Shown in pieces: positions 1 through 9,902 of a stretch of DNA of 64,000 nucleotides (the first letter of the stretch is position 1; each line of letters begins with the position of its first letter). The stretch is taken from contig JAJKFL010000039.1 of assembly GCA_021186555.1 (NCBI GenBank), positions 37,959,733 through 38,023,732 on the forward strand, in the 5' to 3' direction. A program made the position numbers and the translations under genes. The DNA is from Reticulitermes speratus (taxonomy: Eukaryota > Arthropoda > Insecta > Blattodea > Rhinotermitidae). Under the pieces are notes generated by a model. The model was not told the DNA's origin. It searched no databases and saw only the letters and a list, made by a program, of their open reading frames with translations.

Positions 1-2
1 AA

Positions 3-503
3 GGAGAGCACCTTTTCAAAAGAAAGGTGCATTCCAGTGCTACTGACATAGCAAAACGCAGATCTTTACCTTCATCACCATCATCTGTACTTTCTCCCAA
101 TTTAAGGAAAGTAGGGGCTGACAGAAGAAAGGTGCAACAAGATGTCACTGTGGTAGCGAAACGCAGATCTTTACCATCATCATCCGTACGTTCTCCTAAT
201 TTAAGGAAAGTAGAGGCTGACAAAGGCGAGGCGCTACAAAATGTCACCAAGGTAATGAAACGCAGATCTTTATCCTCTTCTTCCATACTTTCTCCGAATT
301 TAAGAAAAGTAGAGGCTAACAAAGGAAAGGTGCGGCAGGATGTTGCCAAAGTACTGAAACGCAGATCTTTAACAACATCGCCCCGTGTAAGGAAAATGGA
401 AATGGATGAAGGTAAGCACCTTCTCAAAAGAAAGATGCATCCCAGTACTAATGCCATAGTGAAACGCAGGTCTTTATCGTCATCCACACTCTCCCACAGT
501 TAA
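3..503 (+). CDS. 3' end of a gene for a basic serine-rich repeat protein (5'-partial)
   Basis: The frame is open from the left window edge to a TAA at 501-503, so the start lies outside; no ATG is claimed. I do not recognise the family. About 166 residues are visible, made of imperfect repeats of roughly 34-37 residues. Each repeat holds KRRSL followed by a serine run and usually SPNLRKVEADKG. The segment GEHLFKRKVHSSATDIAKRRSL-like at the start recurs near the end (GKHLLKRKM...VKRRSL), so the repeat array extends upstream. RRSL fits a basophilic (PKA-like) kinase site and the SP pairs fit proline-directed sites; both are inferences. No transmembrane segment is visible, and the composition suggests a nuclear or cytoskeletal, phosphorylation-regulated, largely disordered tail. 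Unlike the minisatellites elsewhere, the units have diverged at the DNA level while keeping the motif, which argues for real coding sequence. A poly(A) signal follows about 95 bases after the stop. Confidence 0.6.
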   Translation, partial: GEHLFKRKVHSSATDIAKRRSLPSSPSSVLSPNLRKVGADRRKVQQDVTVVAKRRSLPSSSVRSPNLRKVEADKGEALQNVTKVMKRRSLSSSSILSPNLRKVEANKGKVRQDVAKVLKRRSLTTSPRVRKMEMDEGKHLLKRKMHPSTNAIVKRRSLSSSTLSHS

Positions 504-598
504 AGAAGCACAATGCTAAAGAAGAATTTTTCAGCAGAAGCTGTCAAAAAATGAAAGGCTTAGGTAGCATTATATATGAATAGCAAAACTGATGTAAT

Positions 599-604
599 AA
601 TAAA
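599..604 (+). promoter_or_regulatory. Poly(A) signal AATAAA
   Basis: AATAAA lies 96 bases after the stop of the repeat-protein gene, followed by T-rich sequence (TTTTCTTTGTTTTG). It is a plausible 3' end for that transcript. Confidence 0.5.
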
Positions 605-1191
605 ATATTTGCAAGTTTTCTTTGTTTTGTGTTTTTATTTCAACCCTAATAGGTTTTGAGAGAGGGAAGATGTTCTTTTTATGTGGGTAAATCACTATTT
701 TCAAAGTTCCATTATACATTTAGGGTGGATGGAAATGATCTTTTCTTTTGTTTGTGTACTATGATAGGCTAGTAATTTCTGATGCAGAAATATCAAGAAT
801 AGCTGGGATTTTCAAGGGATGGGACATCTGTTTTACAAAGGCTGTTCTGTGGCTGTAGATTGTAAACAATGAAATCCTGGTTTTGTGTTCCTGCATTTAG
901 ATGAGTTTTGTATTTAGTGAATAATTTTTTACTTCTGATACCAGCCAAAGCCAGACATAAACAATAAAAATTTTCGTTGTTCGGAACTTGCTTGTGAACT
1001 TAGTGCAGTTGTAGTTGAAACAGCAGTTTCTTTCCCAGAAATTGTTACCGCAAATTAAACGTGTTTGTTTCATATGGTAGTAATTATTTAGAAAATAATT
1101 GGATAGTTTGTAATTGTATTTATTTGTGTAGAAACAGTTTCTTTCACTATAATGTAAGGTTGTGCAAACTTGCTCTTCTCTTGGCTGCATG

Positions 1192-1232
1192 ACCCTGAAG
1201 ATGAAGGCACTCGGCTCCTTCGAAACTTCGGT
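1192..1232 (+). ncRNA. Hammerhead-like motif (type B, GGT helix I)
   Basis: ACC, then CTGAAGA (fits CUGANGA), an unpaired T, GAAGG paired with CCTTC as helix II, then GAAAC, TTC and GGT, which pairs with the opening ACC. Related copies at 10022-10070 and 20330-20380 read GAAACGTCGGT, so TTC here probably derives from the cleavage triplet GTC. Helix I is only 3 bp. The flanking 505-1191 and 1233-1917 hold no gene I can support. Confidence 0.4.
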
Positions 1233-1917
1233 AACTACGTATTTGTCAGTTGACGTGGGCTAACATCCCAGAAGACTTGAACTTTCAGCAGCACTCTTAG
1301 GACAACCTCTGGTCTTATGTGGCTGTTCTTGTCCTTCACATCTGCTTGCAATTAATATCCATAGTCTCTAGTTTCTATTTCGCCATTGCGATGCCATGTT
1401 ACTGTCTCTCTTTGCACCTGAGGTACCTGCGTGGCGTTTTTAAGAGCTGCCCATCTATGTTATGCTGCATTTTACACTTCTCAGCAATTGGAACTTCATT
1501 CCTTTCATTCAAATGCACTCTTTATGATACAATAACATGCATTAGCCCACACAGCATATTAGGTTGTCCTATTAATAGAGAAATTTTGAAAACCAATGTA
1601 TATAGGCCATGAATTTGGAACTCTTCAACAGAAGGAAGGCAAGATACTAAGCATGTACATAAAAATTATGGATGGGCATATTGAACTCAGAAAATCACCC
1701 TTGCTTTATGTGTTCAATGTGCGTGATAATAAGTGTACACTCATAATCCTGGTCTGTGTGTACAGTTGGTTATATGTGGAACATTCCTTATGGGTTGTTA
1801 CATAGGATTTTAACATTTCTACATGAAGCTACTCATGAAGAGTACAAACATGTGGCAGTGTTTTCATGGAAGTTGTATTTAGCAGGTTGTAGCAGCAAAA
1901 CTAGTGTAAAAGGCCTG

Positions 1918-2170
1918 TGTGTTTGCCATGAAGGTGTATGAGAGTGGTAGAGGTATAGCTCCACTCATTCTTAACCCCATCACTTGATGGAGGTGATTTG
2001 GGCAACTTCACTACTCGGTCTCTCTACCCGAGAAAAAACCCCTGCGTCTAATGAATAGGAGGTTGGGTGTGCCCCAGAGCCGGTCTCAACGTTTTGGAGA
2101 AGATAAATATCTCTTGCCCTTGCCAAGATTTGAAGCCCTGATCGTCCAGCCCGTAGCGTCGTTACCATTC
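1918..2170 (-). repeat. Degenerate SINE, family S2
   Basis: Minus-strand relative of the S2 family: the shared blocks 'tagaggtatagctc', the 'agcctcct' region and a decayed tRNA-like head near 2150 are recognisable but heavily mutated. This is an old copy. The stretch 2171-2597 shows nothing recognisable. Confidence 0.55.
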
Positions 2171-2758
2171 CAATAAAAAAATTAGTGTGTTATGCTTATT
2201 GAAGTTCGTAAAGTTGGTAGTGCTGATCTGGTGTCGTAATGGATGGTTGTTGAATAATGTGTGTGTTTTCATCTACATTCCACTTTGTTTTTCAGATCTG
2301 CAATTTTTTTTCGCGTGGGAGGGTGAGTACATTTGTTTTTGACAGTTACTACCATCTCTTGAAACAGTTCGGTATTAATTGGTGATTCCCTCTGTTCTGC
2401 CTCAAGTACAATTTCGATCACAAGATAAACGTTTTACGAATCCTGTCTGTACATTAGAAACTGGCATGAAGCAGCATGCACAAAGCAACTAAGGCTAGCC
2501 TTTGCACCTGTGGGAAGAGAAGGTCATTTAGCCGGATTCGTCCACGTCAAATCCACCATTGTAAAGTTTCTTGTGTTGTGGGGGAGGTTAAGGACGAAGA
2601 TGTCTTAACAAAGAAGAATTTAAACACCGTCAAACCCAACTAATGTATGTTATACACTTTATTGTGGTAGTATGTTTCGACCTAATTCGGTCGTCTTTAG
2701 GCCATTAATATAAATTATATTAATTTATATTAATGTTGCCACAATATACATTAGTTGT

Positions 2759-3273
2759 TTAACTCAGACCAACAAATGCACCAAAACAAGTTTTGTCGTT
2801 GATTTCTTTATTAAAAGATTACCCCAATACGCATTTCGGCACTTTTTACATTGCCATCATCAGGGGGATCGTTGAAGTTTTTACATAGACCAATGTTCTT
2901 GAGTTACATCAGAACAATCAAGGCTGTGTATGGTAATATTACAACATTCGTTGTTATTACTTGTATAAAATTGTACAATAGTAGTATTGTTAAAATTGCT
3001 AAAACAATAGTAAAACTCTATAATATATTATATTAAAGTACATGTTGTGATGTGATTAATAAATTATTGGCAGCGTGGTCCCTGTATTTTCCGGTGTACT
3101 GAATCGTGCCGGTTATCTGTTAAAATATTACATATAATTAGGGCTGTAATAACTATTGTTAATTATATTGGGGTAATCTTTTAATAAAGAAATCAACGAC
3201 TAAACTTGTTTTGGTGCTATTGTTGGTGTGAGTTAATCAATTGTACAAAAATGCACGGTGAATATAATGTGAA
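2759..3273 (-). mobile_element. Hammerhead-bearing foldback element, 13-bp TSD
   Basis: It is flanked by identical 13-bp direct repeats 'atacattagttgt' (2746-2758 and 3274-3286). Inverted arms near 2772-2826 and 3172-3222 share the 'cttttaataaagaaatcaacgac' region. One arm carries a complete hammerhead-like motif and the other only its helix I end. The 3' extension contains 'aatgcacggtg', a motif repeated at the end of most elements of this type in the window (5116, 8177, 32146, 39258, 42434, 55917). No ORF is present. The layout of inverted terminal blocks, a one-sided tail and variable TSDs suits a non-autonomous Penelope-like element; that is an inference. Confidence 0.6.
2822..2866 (-). 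ncRNA. Hammerhead-like motif in foldback element
   Basis: On the minus strand: CCCC, CTGATGA, T, GGCA with TGCC as helix II, GAAAT, GCGT, ATT, then GGGG closing a 4-bp helix I. Helix III (AT/AT) is 2 bp. The predicted cleavage triplet ATT is weaker than the GTC or GTA types. Confidence 0.5.
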
Positions 3274-3330
3274 ATACATTAGTTGTGTTTGACAGTATTT
3301 AAATCCTTTGTTACAAATTTACACAACGGG

Positions 3331-4013
3331 ATAATAAACATAAAATTTACTGATATCTATACACAGTATTAAACACATCTTACATTTTACAATATTCTAT
3401 CAATAGAGCCTGACTATCAAAGTAGAAAATTGACATGATCTTCAAATTGTAACAAATTAGAACAAATCAAATATTTTACAACTGTGTCATGAGTAAGCCC
3501 AGGCCTTTCACTTGTGCCCTTTTAGTATCTTGGCTAGTACATAGAAGATAGCTTGAAACTACTGACACTTAGCTTGCTGCAGTTCAGTGCTCTTAACGTT
3601 AGCCATGATTCAGGAACAGCTGTTAATAGACATCGGATATTTGGGCACTCAAACAAGGTTTAGGTTTCCGTAAATGTCCCCTTAGACCCAATAAGTAGGC
3701 AGGTACTCATTTTTATGAAATTTGCTGACTGCACTGACGTTGAAAGAACTACAAAACTAACCACTGTCATCATCATCGTATTAAAATAAGTGAATAAATG
3801 AGTCAGCTTCTTTACCTGGGTCCCAACATCATGTTACCAGTAATTTAACTTACCATTTGCTTCGTGCTTGGCAGTTTGTGTAGGTTGTACCAAGCGATGT
3901 CTCTTTCCGGTCGATTCTTGAATTCTACCAAAATGGAAATTTCGTCATTTAAAAGTCGAGTGCTATTCTTTCCCGGTAAAAGTAAATTACCATAACTTCC
4001 TTGGCGAAGTTTT
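3331..4013. other. No recognisable feature
   Basis: AT-rich sequence with no ORF, repeat or motif I can support. Confidence 0.5.
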
Positions 4014-4021
4014 GTCCCAAC

Positions 4022-4512
4022 CAGTGGCGTAGGTAGGTTTTTTAGCTCCCGGGCAGGGTCGGTGTAAGGGGCCGGGCAGCTGCCCGGGGCGTTAAGACGT
4101 CACTAGAATAATCGGAAATATGGTGCTGGTAAACTGAGGTTTCCCACACGCGAAATAATTTCTGCGAAAATTATCCGCAATTTGGGTAAGCCCCCTCAAG
4201 AACTTTCGCCAGCCCTTTTCTAGGCCGAAAACTTTAAAGAACATCGGATTGAAGGGGCGCCAAATTTTTAACCTTCCCGGGACGCCCACATGTCTCGGGC
4301 CGGCCCTTTTTCCTGGGCGAGTAATCACAATGGCCACCCCCTACCAGGAATTTTGAACTTTAAAACAAATCACACTCATTTACTGACTGTCCTTTCACTT
4401 GGCCGAGTAATTTAAACAGTTTTTGAGCGCATAAAGTCATTTCTTATTTAAAAATATTCATTTTGCCACCGGATGCGGTCGCATCCCTCCCCCTCCTGTA
4501 GCTACACCCCTG
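4022..4512. mobile_element. hAT-type non-autonomous element
   Basis: The termini CAGTGGCGTAG and CTACACCCCTG are imperfect inverted repeats. The element is flanked by 8-bp near-identical repeats gtcccaac (4014-4021) and gtcccagc (4513-4520). An 8-bp TSD with CAG...CTG-type ends is characteristic of hAT. No transposase ORF is present (491 bp). Confidence 0.6.
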
Positions 4513-4854
4513 GTCCCAGCCGTTCGAATTTAGGTGGTGAAAGCTGCACAGGCACATTATGGTGGTTTGTACAAGTGTTTGTACGCCCACGGCTATATCA
4601 GGTTATATAATGCTACCGTGACTCAGCAGCACTGCTACGTGTTGCTTTTTGTGAGGCTAGCTTTGACGTCAGATTTGGAATCGTGCTCCCAGAAACAGAT
4701 GACTACACACACGAAGGTTCTCTGAGGTTTACACTGGTGGGTGGTTTGGTGTTTAACGATGTTCTGTCGGAATGACTGAAAATGGGGTTCATAACTCCTG
4801 CTATGTGAGTGGTTCTGCAGCTGAAGTCTGCCTTGTTGGTGTCTGTAACTGGTT

Positions 4855-4944
4855 AACTTCGTTGAGCGAAGTCCTTGATAAACTGATAGTCTGTCAGTTG
4901 GTAAGAAATGCCACGCATTTTTTGGAAACCGAAGGTTCTTTACC
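4855..4944 (-). repeat. LINE 3'-end fragment (family L-T)
   Basis: Shares the block around 'ggaaaccgaaggttctttacc' with the L-T 3' ends at 28301-28428 and 34075-34230. It is degenerate and only the terminal part remains. Confidence 0.45.
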
Positions 4945-5200
4945 ACAGGGGTATACAAATACCGGGCGACAACGCTCTGTACAGTGGTGCCTGATATTTG
5001 AGGGTCATTGTTGAATTTGCTTTACGCCATCCTTTTGGCGCCTAAAATTTTGAGGCGAGTTCAAAATTTTTGTAAAATTTATGTGTCCCTGCTTTTTTTT
5101 TATATTGCTGTCACCGTGCATTTTCACTAATTCAATTTATTTTACACCAACTAATGCACACGTAAAACCATTTTTTTTGTAGTTTTTATTGTAAAATGTA

Positions 5201-5238
5201 CCCCTACACGTGTTTCGATCCTCGGATTATCGTCAGGG
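5201..5238 (-). ncRNA. Hammerhead-like motif, left arm
   Basis: Minus strand: CTGACGA, helix II ATCC/GGAT, GAAAC, ACGT, GTA, GGGG. The ACACGTGT around helix III is a perfect 8-nt palindrome, so two molecules could pair there. Helix I is short (2 bp by my count). Confidence 0.5.
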
Positions 5239-5437
5239 TTTTTTTTTTAAAAGCCACTATCACTTCAATTGCATATTTTGAAGGGTCCAATAGCACTCAT
5301 GTCTTAATATTTGTTTTAAGTTTTAATGTTTTATGAATTTTTAAAATTCAGATATTTTAAAACAAATATTAAGACATGAGTGCTATTGGATCCTTCAAAA
5401 TTTGCAATTGAAGTGATAGTGGTTTTTTTTAAAAAAA

Positions 5438-5475
5438 CCCTGACGATGATCCGAGGATCGAAACACGTGTAGGGG
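5438..5475 (+). ncRNA. Hammerhead-like motif, right arm
   Basis: CTGACGA, T, GATCC-GA-GGATC (perfect 5-bp helix II), GAAAC, ACGT, GTA, GGGG. It is the mirror copy of the left-arm motif with a better helix II. Confidence 0.5.
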
Positions 5476-5552
5476 TACATTTTACAATAAAAACTACAAA
5501 AAAGTGGTTTTACGTGTGCATTAGTTGGTGTAAAATAAATTGATTTGCGTGG

Positions 5553-5984
5553 CCCTGCTTTACCATATTGTAGCATGCGTCGGAGCAACGAAAGCATTCG
5601 CCATATTGTACGAAAAATATGGCATGAAACAGTGACCAATGATTTTGACATCTGAGGTTTCCACAGCGTGAGTATTTAGATTTGGTCTTTGATGGTTACC
5701 AAGGCTTCGGAGATACCTGTTGAGGTAATCTTCAAGGTATAAGGGGGAGGTAGCAGGTTATTTCCAAAAATCATGCACCACATACGAAATTGCAGTGTCA
5801 TAATACAGAAAACTCCAATCGACATCACAAGTCCCGTATGACTTTGTCGCTGCTTTAAATCCTCTTCTTATCTTCATGCTCCAAGTAGTGATAACATCAT
5901 TATGTAACAATACAGGAGATTCTTGTGGTAACAATTGATATCTTTACATATACGGACAGACTTCTGTGTGACATTTTTAGATGC
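5553..5984. other. No recognisable feature
   Basis: No ORF or repeat I can support. Confidence 0.4.
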
Positions 5985-6470
5985 GTACGCAAAATTGCGA
6001 AAAGCGACTATTAAATTTGTCATGTCTGTCCGCATGCAACAACTCGACTTCCACTGGAGGGATTTTCTTGAAATTTATTATAAGAGGATTTTTTGAAAAT
6101 CTGTTGAGAAAATAGAAGTTTCATTAAAATCTGACAACAATAACGGCACTTTACACGAAGACCTATGTACATTTATGATAATATCTCGCTGAATTCTTCT
6201 TAGAATGAGAAATGTTTCAGACAAAAGTTGTAGAGAAAATCAAAACACACATTTGATGTTCAATAACCTTTTCCCCCAAAATCTTGTAATTTATGAGGTA
6301 ATGTGGAAAAATGTGGTACAGTCGGACAGACCGCAGATGACAATATAACACGGCGCATGCGCATTGCATGCTGGATAGCTAAGACTACAGACACACACTC
6401 AGAATATGTAATACTTATTGCTTTTCCGCGGCAACAGTGGTAACGCGAACGCGCCTTAATATTACGTTAT
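5985..6470 (-). mobile_element. MITE-like element X, copy 1
   Basis: About 500 bp matching 35711-36188 in opposite orientation. Shared landmarks include the TIR core GCGAACGCGCC, 'gaagaattcagcgagat' (complement), 'aaacatttctcattctaag' (complement) and the 'ttttccacatt' region. The left TIR has decayed to GCGTACGC. There is no coding capacity, so it is non-autonomous and its superfamily is not determinable here. Confidence 0.5.
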
Positions 6471-6500
6471 ACGTACATTGCCTGTCTTGTCTTCAAAATG

Positions 6501-7487
6501 TGTATTGACCAGAATTTTTAAATACAGACTGAACAGAAGTGTAAGAAGGCAGGTTCTGCAGACTAGGCTTTAACGTTGAAATACAAGAAACAAGACAGCA
6601 AGGCTGTCCTACGTTTCAAGCAGAGGATGGCGTGAGATCCTGGATATTACAGCTGTGATTATTACGTTATGAAAGACGTCGAATGACACAGTTCCGCGTT
6701 GCGGTGCACGCCACATTAGCGCCGGGCGGATCTGTCTGGGCACGTGTTCCTCTAACCAGACGCTTCACTGCTTGCACACAGCTGAGCGGTTCGCGTTCCG
6801 CGGAATTACATCATGCACCATTTCTTTCTCTTATTTTTCTCCGTTTCCCTTTTCAGTCCGGATTGTTTCCTTTAACGCAGAGCCCGACTGCAGACGTCAA
6901 TTCAGTATTTTTTTAATGTGAAGCATTCCGCGTGCCTCTCCCTATACATTCGCAGCTTTGTAATCGTTGCATAGACGGTGGTTTGGAGGGAATGTAGATG
7001 AGATTAGGACTACAATTATTTGTTACGCTTTATTTTGACGGTTAGCATAAGGTAACGCGTTTTTTGGATATTCCGTCTGTCCTTGCACATGTTTCAAATG
7101 AGAACCGGTGAATGAATTTGGTCGAAATTTGATACGAACAGTATGCTAGTACAGGTCATTCAAGCTTGTGCTTTTCAGTTTCCTACAATTGGTAATAGAA
7201 ATATGGCGGACGCCCGCATTTGTGTAAGCAACACTAGCGCCATTCTCGAAATACAGTAAGAAAAGCGGTTGTTGTTAGTGCCTGTAGACATGTTTCTATG
7301 CTGTCTGACCTCTTGACTACGTGGACAAAGGCACGGAATCCCTTTCTGAGGTGAGGACGCAGCTGGTGGTGGTCGGTTATCGCCCTTGACAGGGTTATCG
7401 TCAGTGGTCTGGGATGGAAGACCGACGATTTGTCGTGGCCTCCTTGCCACATATTATTCATATTCTGAATTTGTACCTTCGGTAGAC
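6501..7487. other. No gene recognised
   Basis: Short open frames on both strands show no family motif and no codon-level signature. I call none of them. Confidence 0.4.
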
Positions 7488-7907
7488 TTTGTGTCAATGT
7501 GTGAGCACCAAATCCGCACACTTGTTACTGCAGATGAAACACAGCACTTTGTGTCAATGTGTGAGCACCAAATCCGCACACTTGTTACTGCAGATGAAAC
7601 ACAGCACTTTGTGTCAATGTGTGAGCACCAAATCCGCACACTTGTTACTGCAGATGAAACACAGCACTTTGTGTCAATGTGTGAGCACCAAATCCGCACA
7701 CTTGTTACTGCAGATGAAACACAGCACTTTGTGTCAATGTGTGAGCACCAAATCCGCACACTTGTTACTGCAGATGAAACACAGCACTTTGTGTCAATGT
7801 GTGAGCACCAAATCCGCACACTTGTTACTGCAGATGAAACACAGCACTTTGTGTCAATGTGTGAGCACCAAATCCGCACACTTGTTACTGCAGATGAAAC
7901 ACAGCAC
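7488..7907. repeat. Minisatellite, 60-bp unit, 7 identical copies
   Basis: Seven consecutive 60-bp units containing 'gtgagcaccaaatccgcac' show no mismatches. As 60 is a multiple of three, long frames stay open on both strands; these are artefacts, not genes. Perfect identity means very recent expansion or active homogenisation. Confidence 0.95.
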
Positions 7908-8004
7908 CCTCTGAATGACGACCCGTGTTCTTACCCCGAGACCTTAAGGTTCCCACATCAACGTTAAACTGTTTAACTCTTTTTTACATATTTTTACTGT
8001 ATTC

Positions 8005-8205
8005 AAAAGTAGCTAATTTGTTTCTGTGCATTGTTACTTTGATTTGATTCCCTGATGATGATCCCTTGGGAATCGAAACATGTAGCAATGTTCAACGTGA
8101 TATTGTAATATAAATATCTAAGGAACATTATTGTTAATTTTGTTGGTCTGAGTGTTGTGAATTGGTTATCGACAGTGCACGGTGTGAACAATATAAAACT
8201 GTTCA
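8005..8205 (+). mobile_element. Remnant of hammerhead-bearing element
   Basis: Shows the family tail order: hammerhead-like motif, 'tttgttggtctgag', then 'gtgcacggtgtgaac'. A second arm is not evident. Confidence 0.45.
8049..8088 (+). ncRNA. Hammerhead-like motif (helix I decayed)
   Basis: CTGATGA, T, GATCCC-TT-GGGAATC (one bulge), GAAAC, ATGTA. Helix III ACATGT is palindromic. Helix I flanks do not pair well, so activity is doubtful. Confidence 0.4.
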
Positions 8206-8217
8206 TTTACCACAATC

Positions 8218-8325
8218 TAGGGCTGAGGTGAATGAATGAATGAATGGAGCTATACCTCAACTTCCCCGTGTACCGTCTTGGCGTGCACAGGGACAACTTT
8301 CGTTACCAAGTCTACCTGTACACTG
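8218..8325 (+). repeat. SINE S2 3'-end fragment
   Basis: Contains 'ggagctatacctc' and 'acagggacaactttc', matching the S2 3' part at 53290-53345. It is 5'-truncated. Confidence 0.5.
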
Positions 8326-9037
8326 TTAAGTTGCCAAGAAAAACTGGGTGTCATACAGAAATGGACGTGTTAACATAGATCCTATTAAAATTAACAATTT
8401 GTGGGCCTGATTGAAATTTTTCATGCAATATGTATTTAACTGGCCCATGTATTATGTATTGTATTTTTCAAAACTATTTATTGTACCTGCCCAACTGTCG
8501 TTTAGGAAACTGACGCATGTGTCTAAATTAAAAGAGTTTGAACACAGATTTAGGCAGATAAATAAATAAAAATTAACACTTCAGAGATTCCGAAAGTAAC
8601 GGAAGGCAGTCGTTACTGTCTGTTACATTGCTGTCCGTTAGTTATCGGTGAGCACATTAAGGGTCATATTTTAAACTGTACGAACTAGAGAAATGTGAGA
8701 ATAGACCATATAAATGCATAATTATATTATGATACCCATTTGTCGGTGTCCTGCGGCTGAAAGAGGAAATAGTTCCAAATTCCGGTACCTCAGTTCATCG
8801 TACAAGAGTTGCACCGTCCATCGGAAGGTCGATTTTGCTAATATCGGTTGATTTGTCTCAACATACTCACTGAGATTGGGAACAAAGTGTCAATGTTTTT
8901 ATGCAGACAGTACACTGATTATCGATCTTCAGCTGTCTGTCAAACCACTACTGATCACACCAGTTATATCCGCTATGAAGGTTAGCTGTTCTGTACAGAG
9001 TACGTTACTAGTTATTGGAACGTGGAAGTAGGCGTGT
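8326..9037 (-). other. Probable Mox 3' UTR region with candidate poly(A) signal
   Basis: Downstream of the Mox stop on the minus strand, with no other gene visible. On the minus strand AATAAA occurs at 8482-8477, about 555 bases after the stop. This is a candidate only. Confidence 0.3.
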
Positions 9038-9190
9038 TCACTTGACGCTGGTCTGTTGTTGGTCCGGTTTGTCTCCTCCGGTCATCTCCTGCTTCTTCCT
9101 ACGGGTTCCGGGCTGTTTCCGCTCTGATCTCTCGTATCCGCCTTTAGTCCTCTTCCACTTCATGCGTCTGTTTTGGAACCACACTTTCAC
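9038..9190 (-). CDS. Mox: Mox/MEOX homeobox gene, exon 3 (homeodomain C-terminus)
   Basis: The minus strand reads ...tttgacag then GTG AAA GTG TGG, giving VKVWFQNRRMKWKRTK (homeodomain residues 45-60, helix 3), a basic/polar tail of 34 residues beginning GGYERSERKQPG, and a TGA at 9040-9038. The exon begins after a consensus AG acceptor at 9192-9191 and joins in phase 0 to the CAG donor of exon 2, restoring ERQ-VKV. The intron between homeodomain residues 44 and 45 is the site known in vertebrate MEOX genes. DNA-contacting W48, F49, Q50, N51 and R53 are all present. Mox proteins are Antp-class transcription factors acting in mesoderm (MEOX1/2) or, in flies, dorsal median cells (buttonless). 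The tail is short compared with vertebrate MEOX2. An SINE abuts the acceptor. Confidence 0.9.
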   Translation of the reverse strand: MKVWFQNRRMKWKRTKGGYERSERKQPGTRRKKQEMTGGDKPDQQQTSVK

Positions 9191-9208
9191 CTGTCAAACA
9201 AAAGGAGG

Positions 9209-9847
9209 TAAAGGTAAAGTTCACCCTACAACAGGCCATGAAGGCCCACACGGGGAGTAGAGGTATAGCTCTACTCTTTCATTAACCTCGGCGCTAGATG
9301 GGGGTGGGTGGTCAACGCCACGCCCCGGCCGCTTTACCCCCGGCAATGACCCGGTACCCATTGTACAGGAGGCTGGGTGGGCCCCAGGGCCGGTCTGGAC
9401 GGGTGCGGAAAATCTAGCCCCCACCGGGATTTTTTTTGTCCGGGGTTTTTCCCCTTTGATCCGTTTTTGTACTGTTTAAATCCTTTTCGTCCTTCATGTC
9501 ACTTTACGTTCCATGCTACCGTCCTTACAACTAACACAACACAAACATCCATGCCCCCGGTGGGAATTTTTTTTTTTACTAATTCCTGGGTTTTCCCCTT
9601 TTGATCCATTTTTGTTCTATATTAATCCTTTTTCGTCCTTTCATGTCACTTACGGTCCACAACCGTCTTTTTACAACACAACACAAACATCCATGCCCGC
9701 GGTGGGATTCGAACCCACAATCCCAGTAAGCGAGCGGCCGAAGACCCACGCCTTAGACCGCACGGCCACTGGGATCGGCATGATTCGATCCCCGGACCGT
9801 CCAGCTCGTAGCGCGTCGCTATACCGACTACGCTATCCCGGCCCACC
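9209..9847 (-). mobile_element. SINE S2 at the Mox exon 3 acceptor, itself interrupted
   Basis: TSD aacaaaaggagg at 9197-9208 and 9848-9859 (12 bp). The S2 body runs from its pyrimidine-rich (ACCTTT) tail at 9209 to the tRNA-like head near 9782-9847, whose GGTTCGA-type B box is split by a second SINE (9440-9781). S2 is in the same orientation as Mox, so its tail lies immediately before the acceptor. Confidence 0.9.
9440..9781 (-). mobile_element. Composite SINE S1 nested in S2
   Basis: Leu-tRNA-like head on the minus strand (GGCCGTGCGGTCTAAGGCG, GGTTCGAATCCC), then the S1b body repeated in part. 'catccatgcccccggtggga' and its variant occur twice, so this is a partial tandem of S1 units. It was inserted into the S2 head after 'caccggga'. 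Confidence 0.75.
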
Positions 9848-9902
9848 AACAAAAGGAGGGCGTACCTTTAATATAGGCCGGATTTGAAGAAACTTACAGC
9901 AA

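Larger units (their letters stand above)
2598..3330. mobile_element. Outer foldback element interrupted by a hammerhead element
   Basis: The arms 2598-2660 and about 3274-3330 are inverted copies of each other (for example aatttaaacaccgtcaaac against its complement near 3290-3310). A decayed hammerhead-like core lies near 2670-2697 on the minus strand (GGTCG stem, GAAAC). The interior has been split by the element at 2759-3273. Confidence 0.5.
5096..5552. mobile_element. Foldback element with two opposed hammerhead motifs
   Basis: Long inverted arms (about 5136-5325 and 5343-5542) are nearly identical, ending in the 'caatttattttacaccaac' block and its complement. TSD ccctgcttt lies at 5087-5095 and 5553-5561. 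The tail 'accgtgcat' at 5113-5121 marks it as the same class as 2759-3273. Each arm holds one hammerhead-like motif, pointing in opposite directions. Confidence 0.65.

Noticed and set aside
7386-7967. Long overlapping open frames on both strands over the 60-bp repeats
   Set aside because: Unit length divisible by three with no stop in the unit keeps every such frame open; identical DNA copies show no coding constraint.
9015-9260. Plus-strand 81-codon frame
   Set aside because: Antisense shadow of Mox exon 3 on the minus strand.
9513-9887. Protein frames with GFEPTIPVSERPKTHALDRA-like wording in S1 copies
   Set aside because: They are translations of the tRNA-like SINE head, recurring wherever S1 occurs; commonly mis-annotated as genes.
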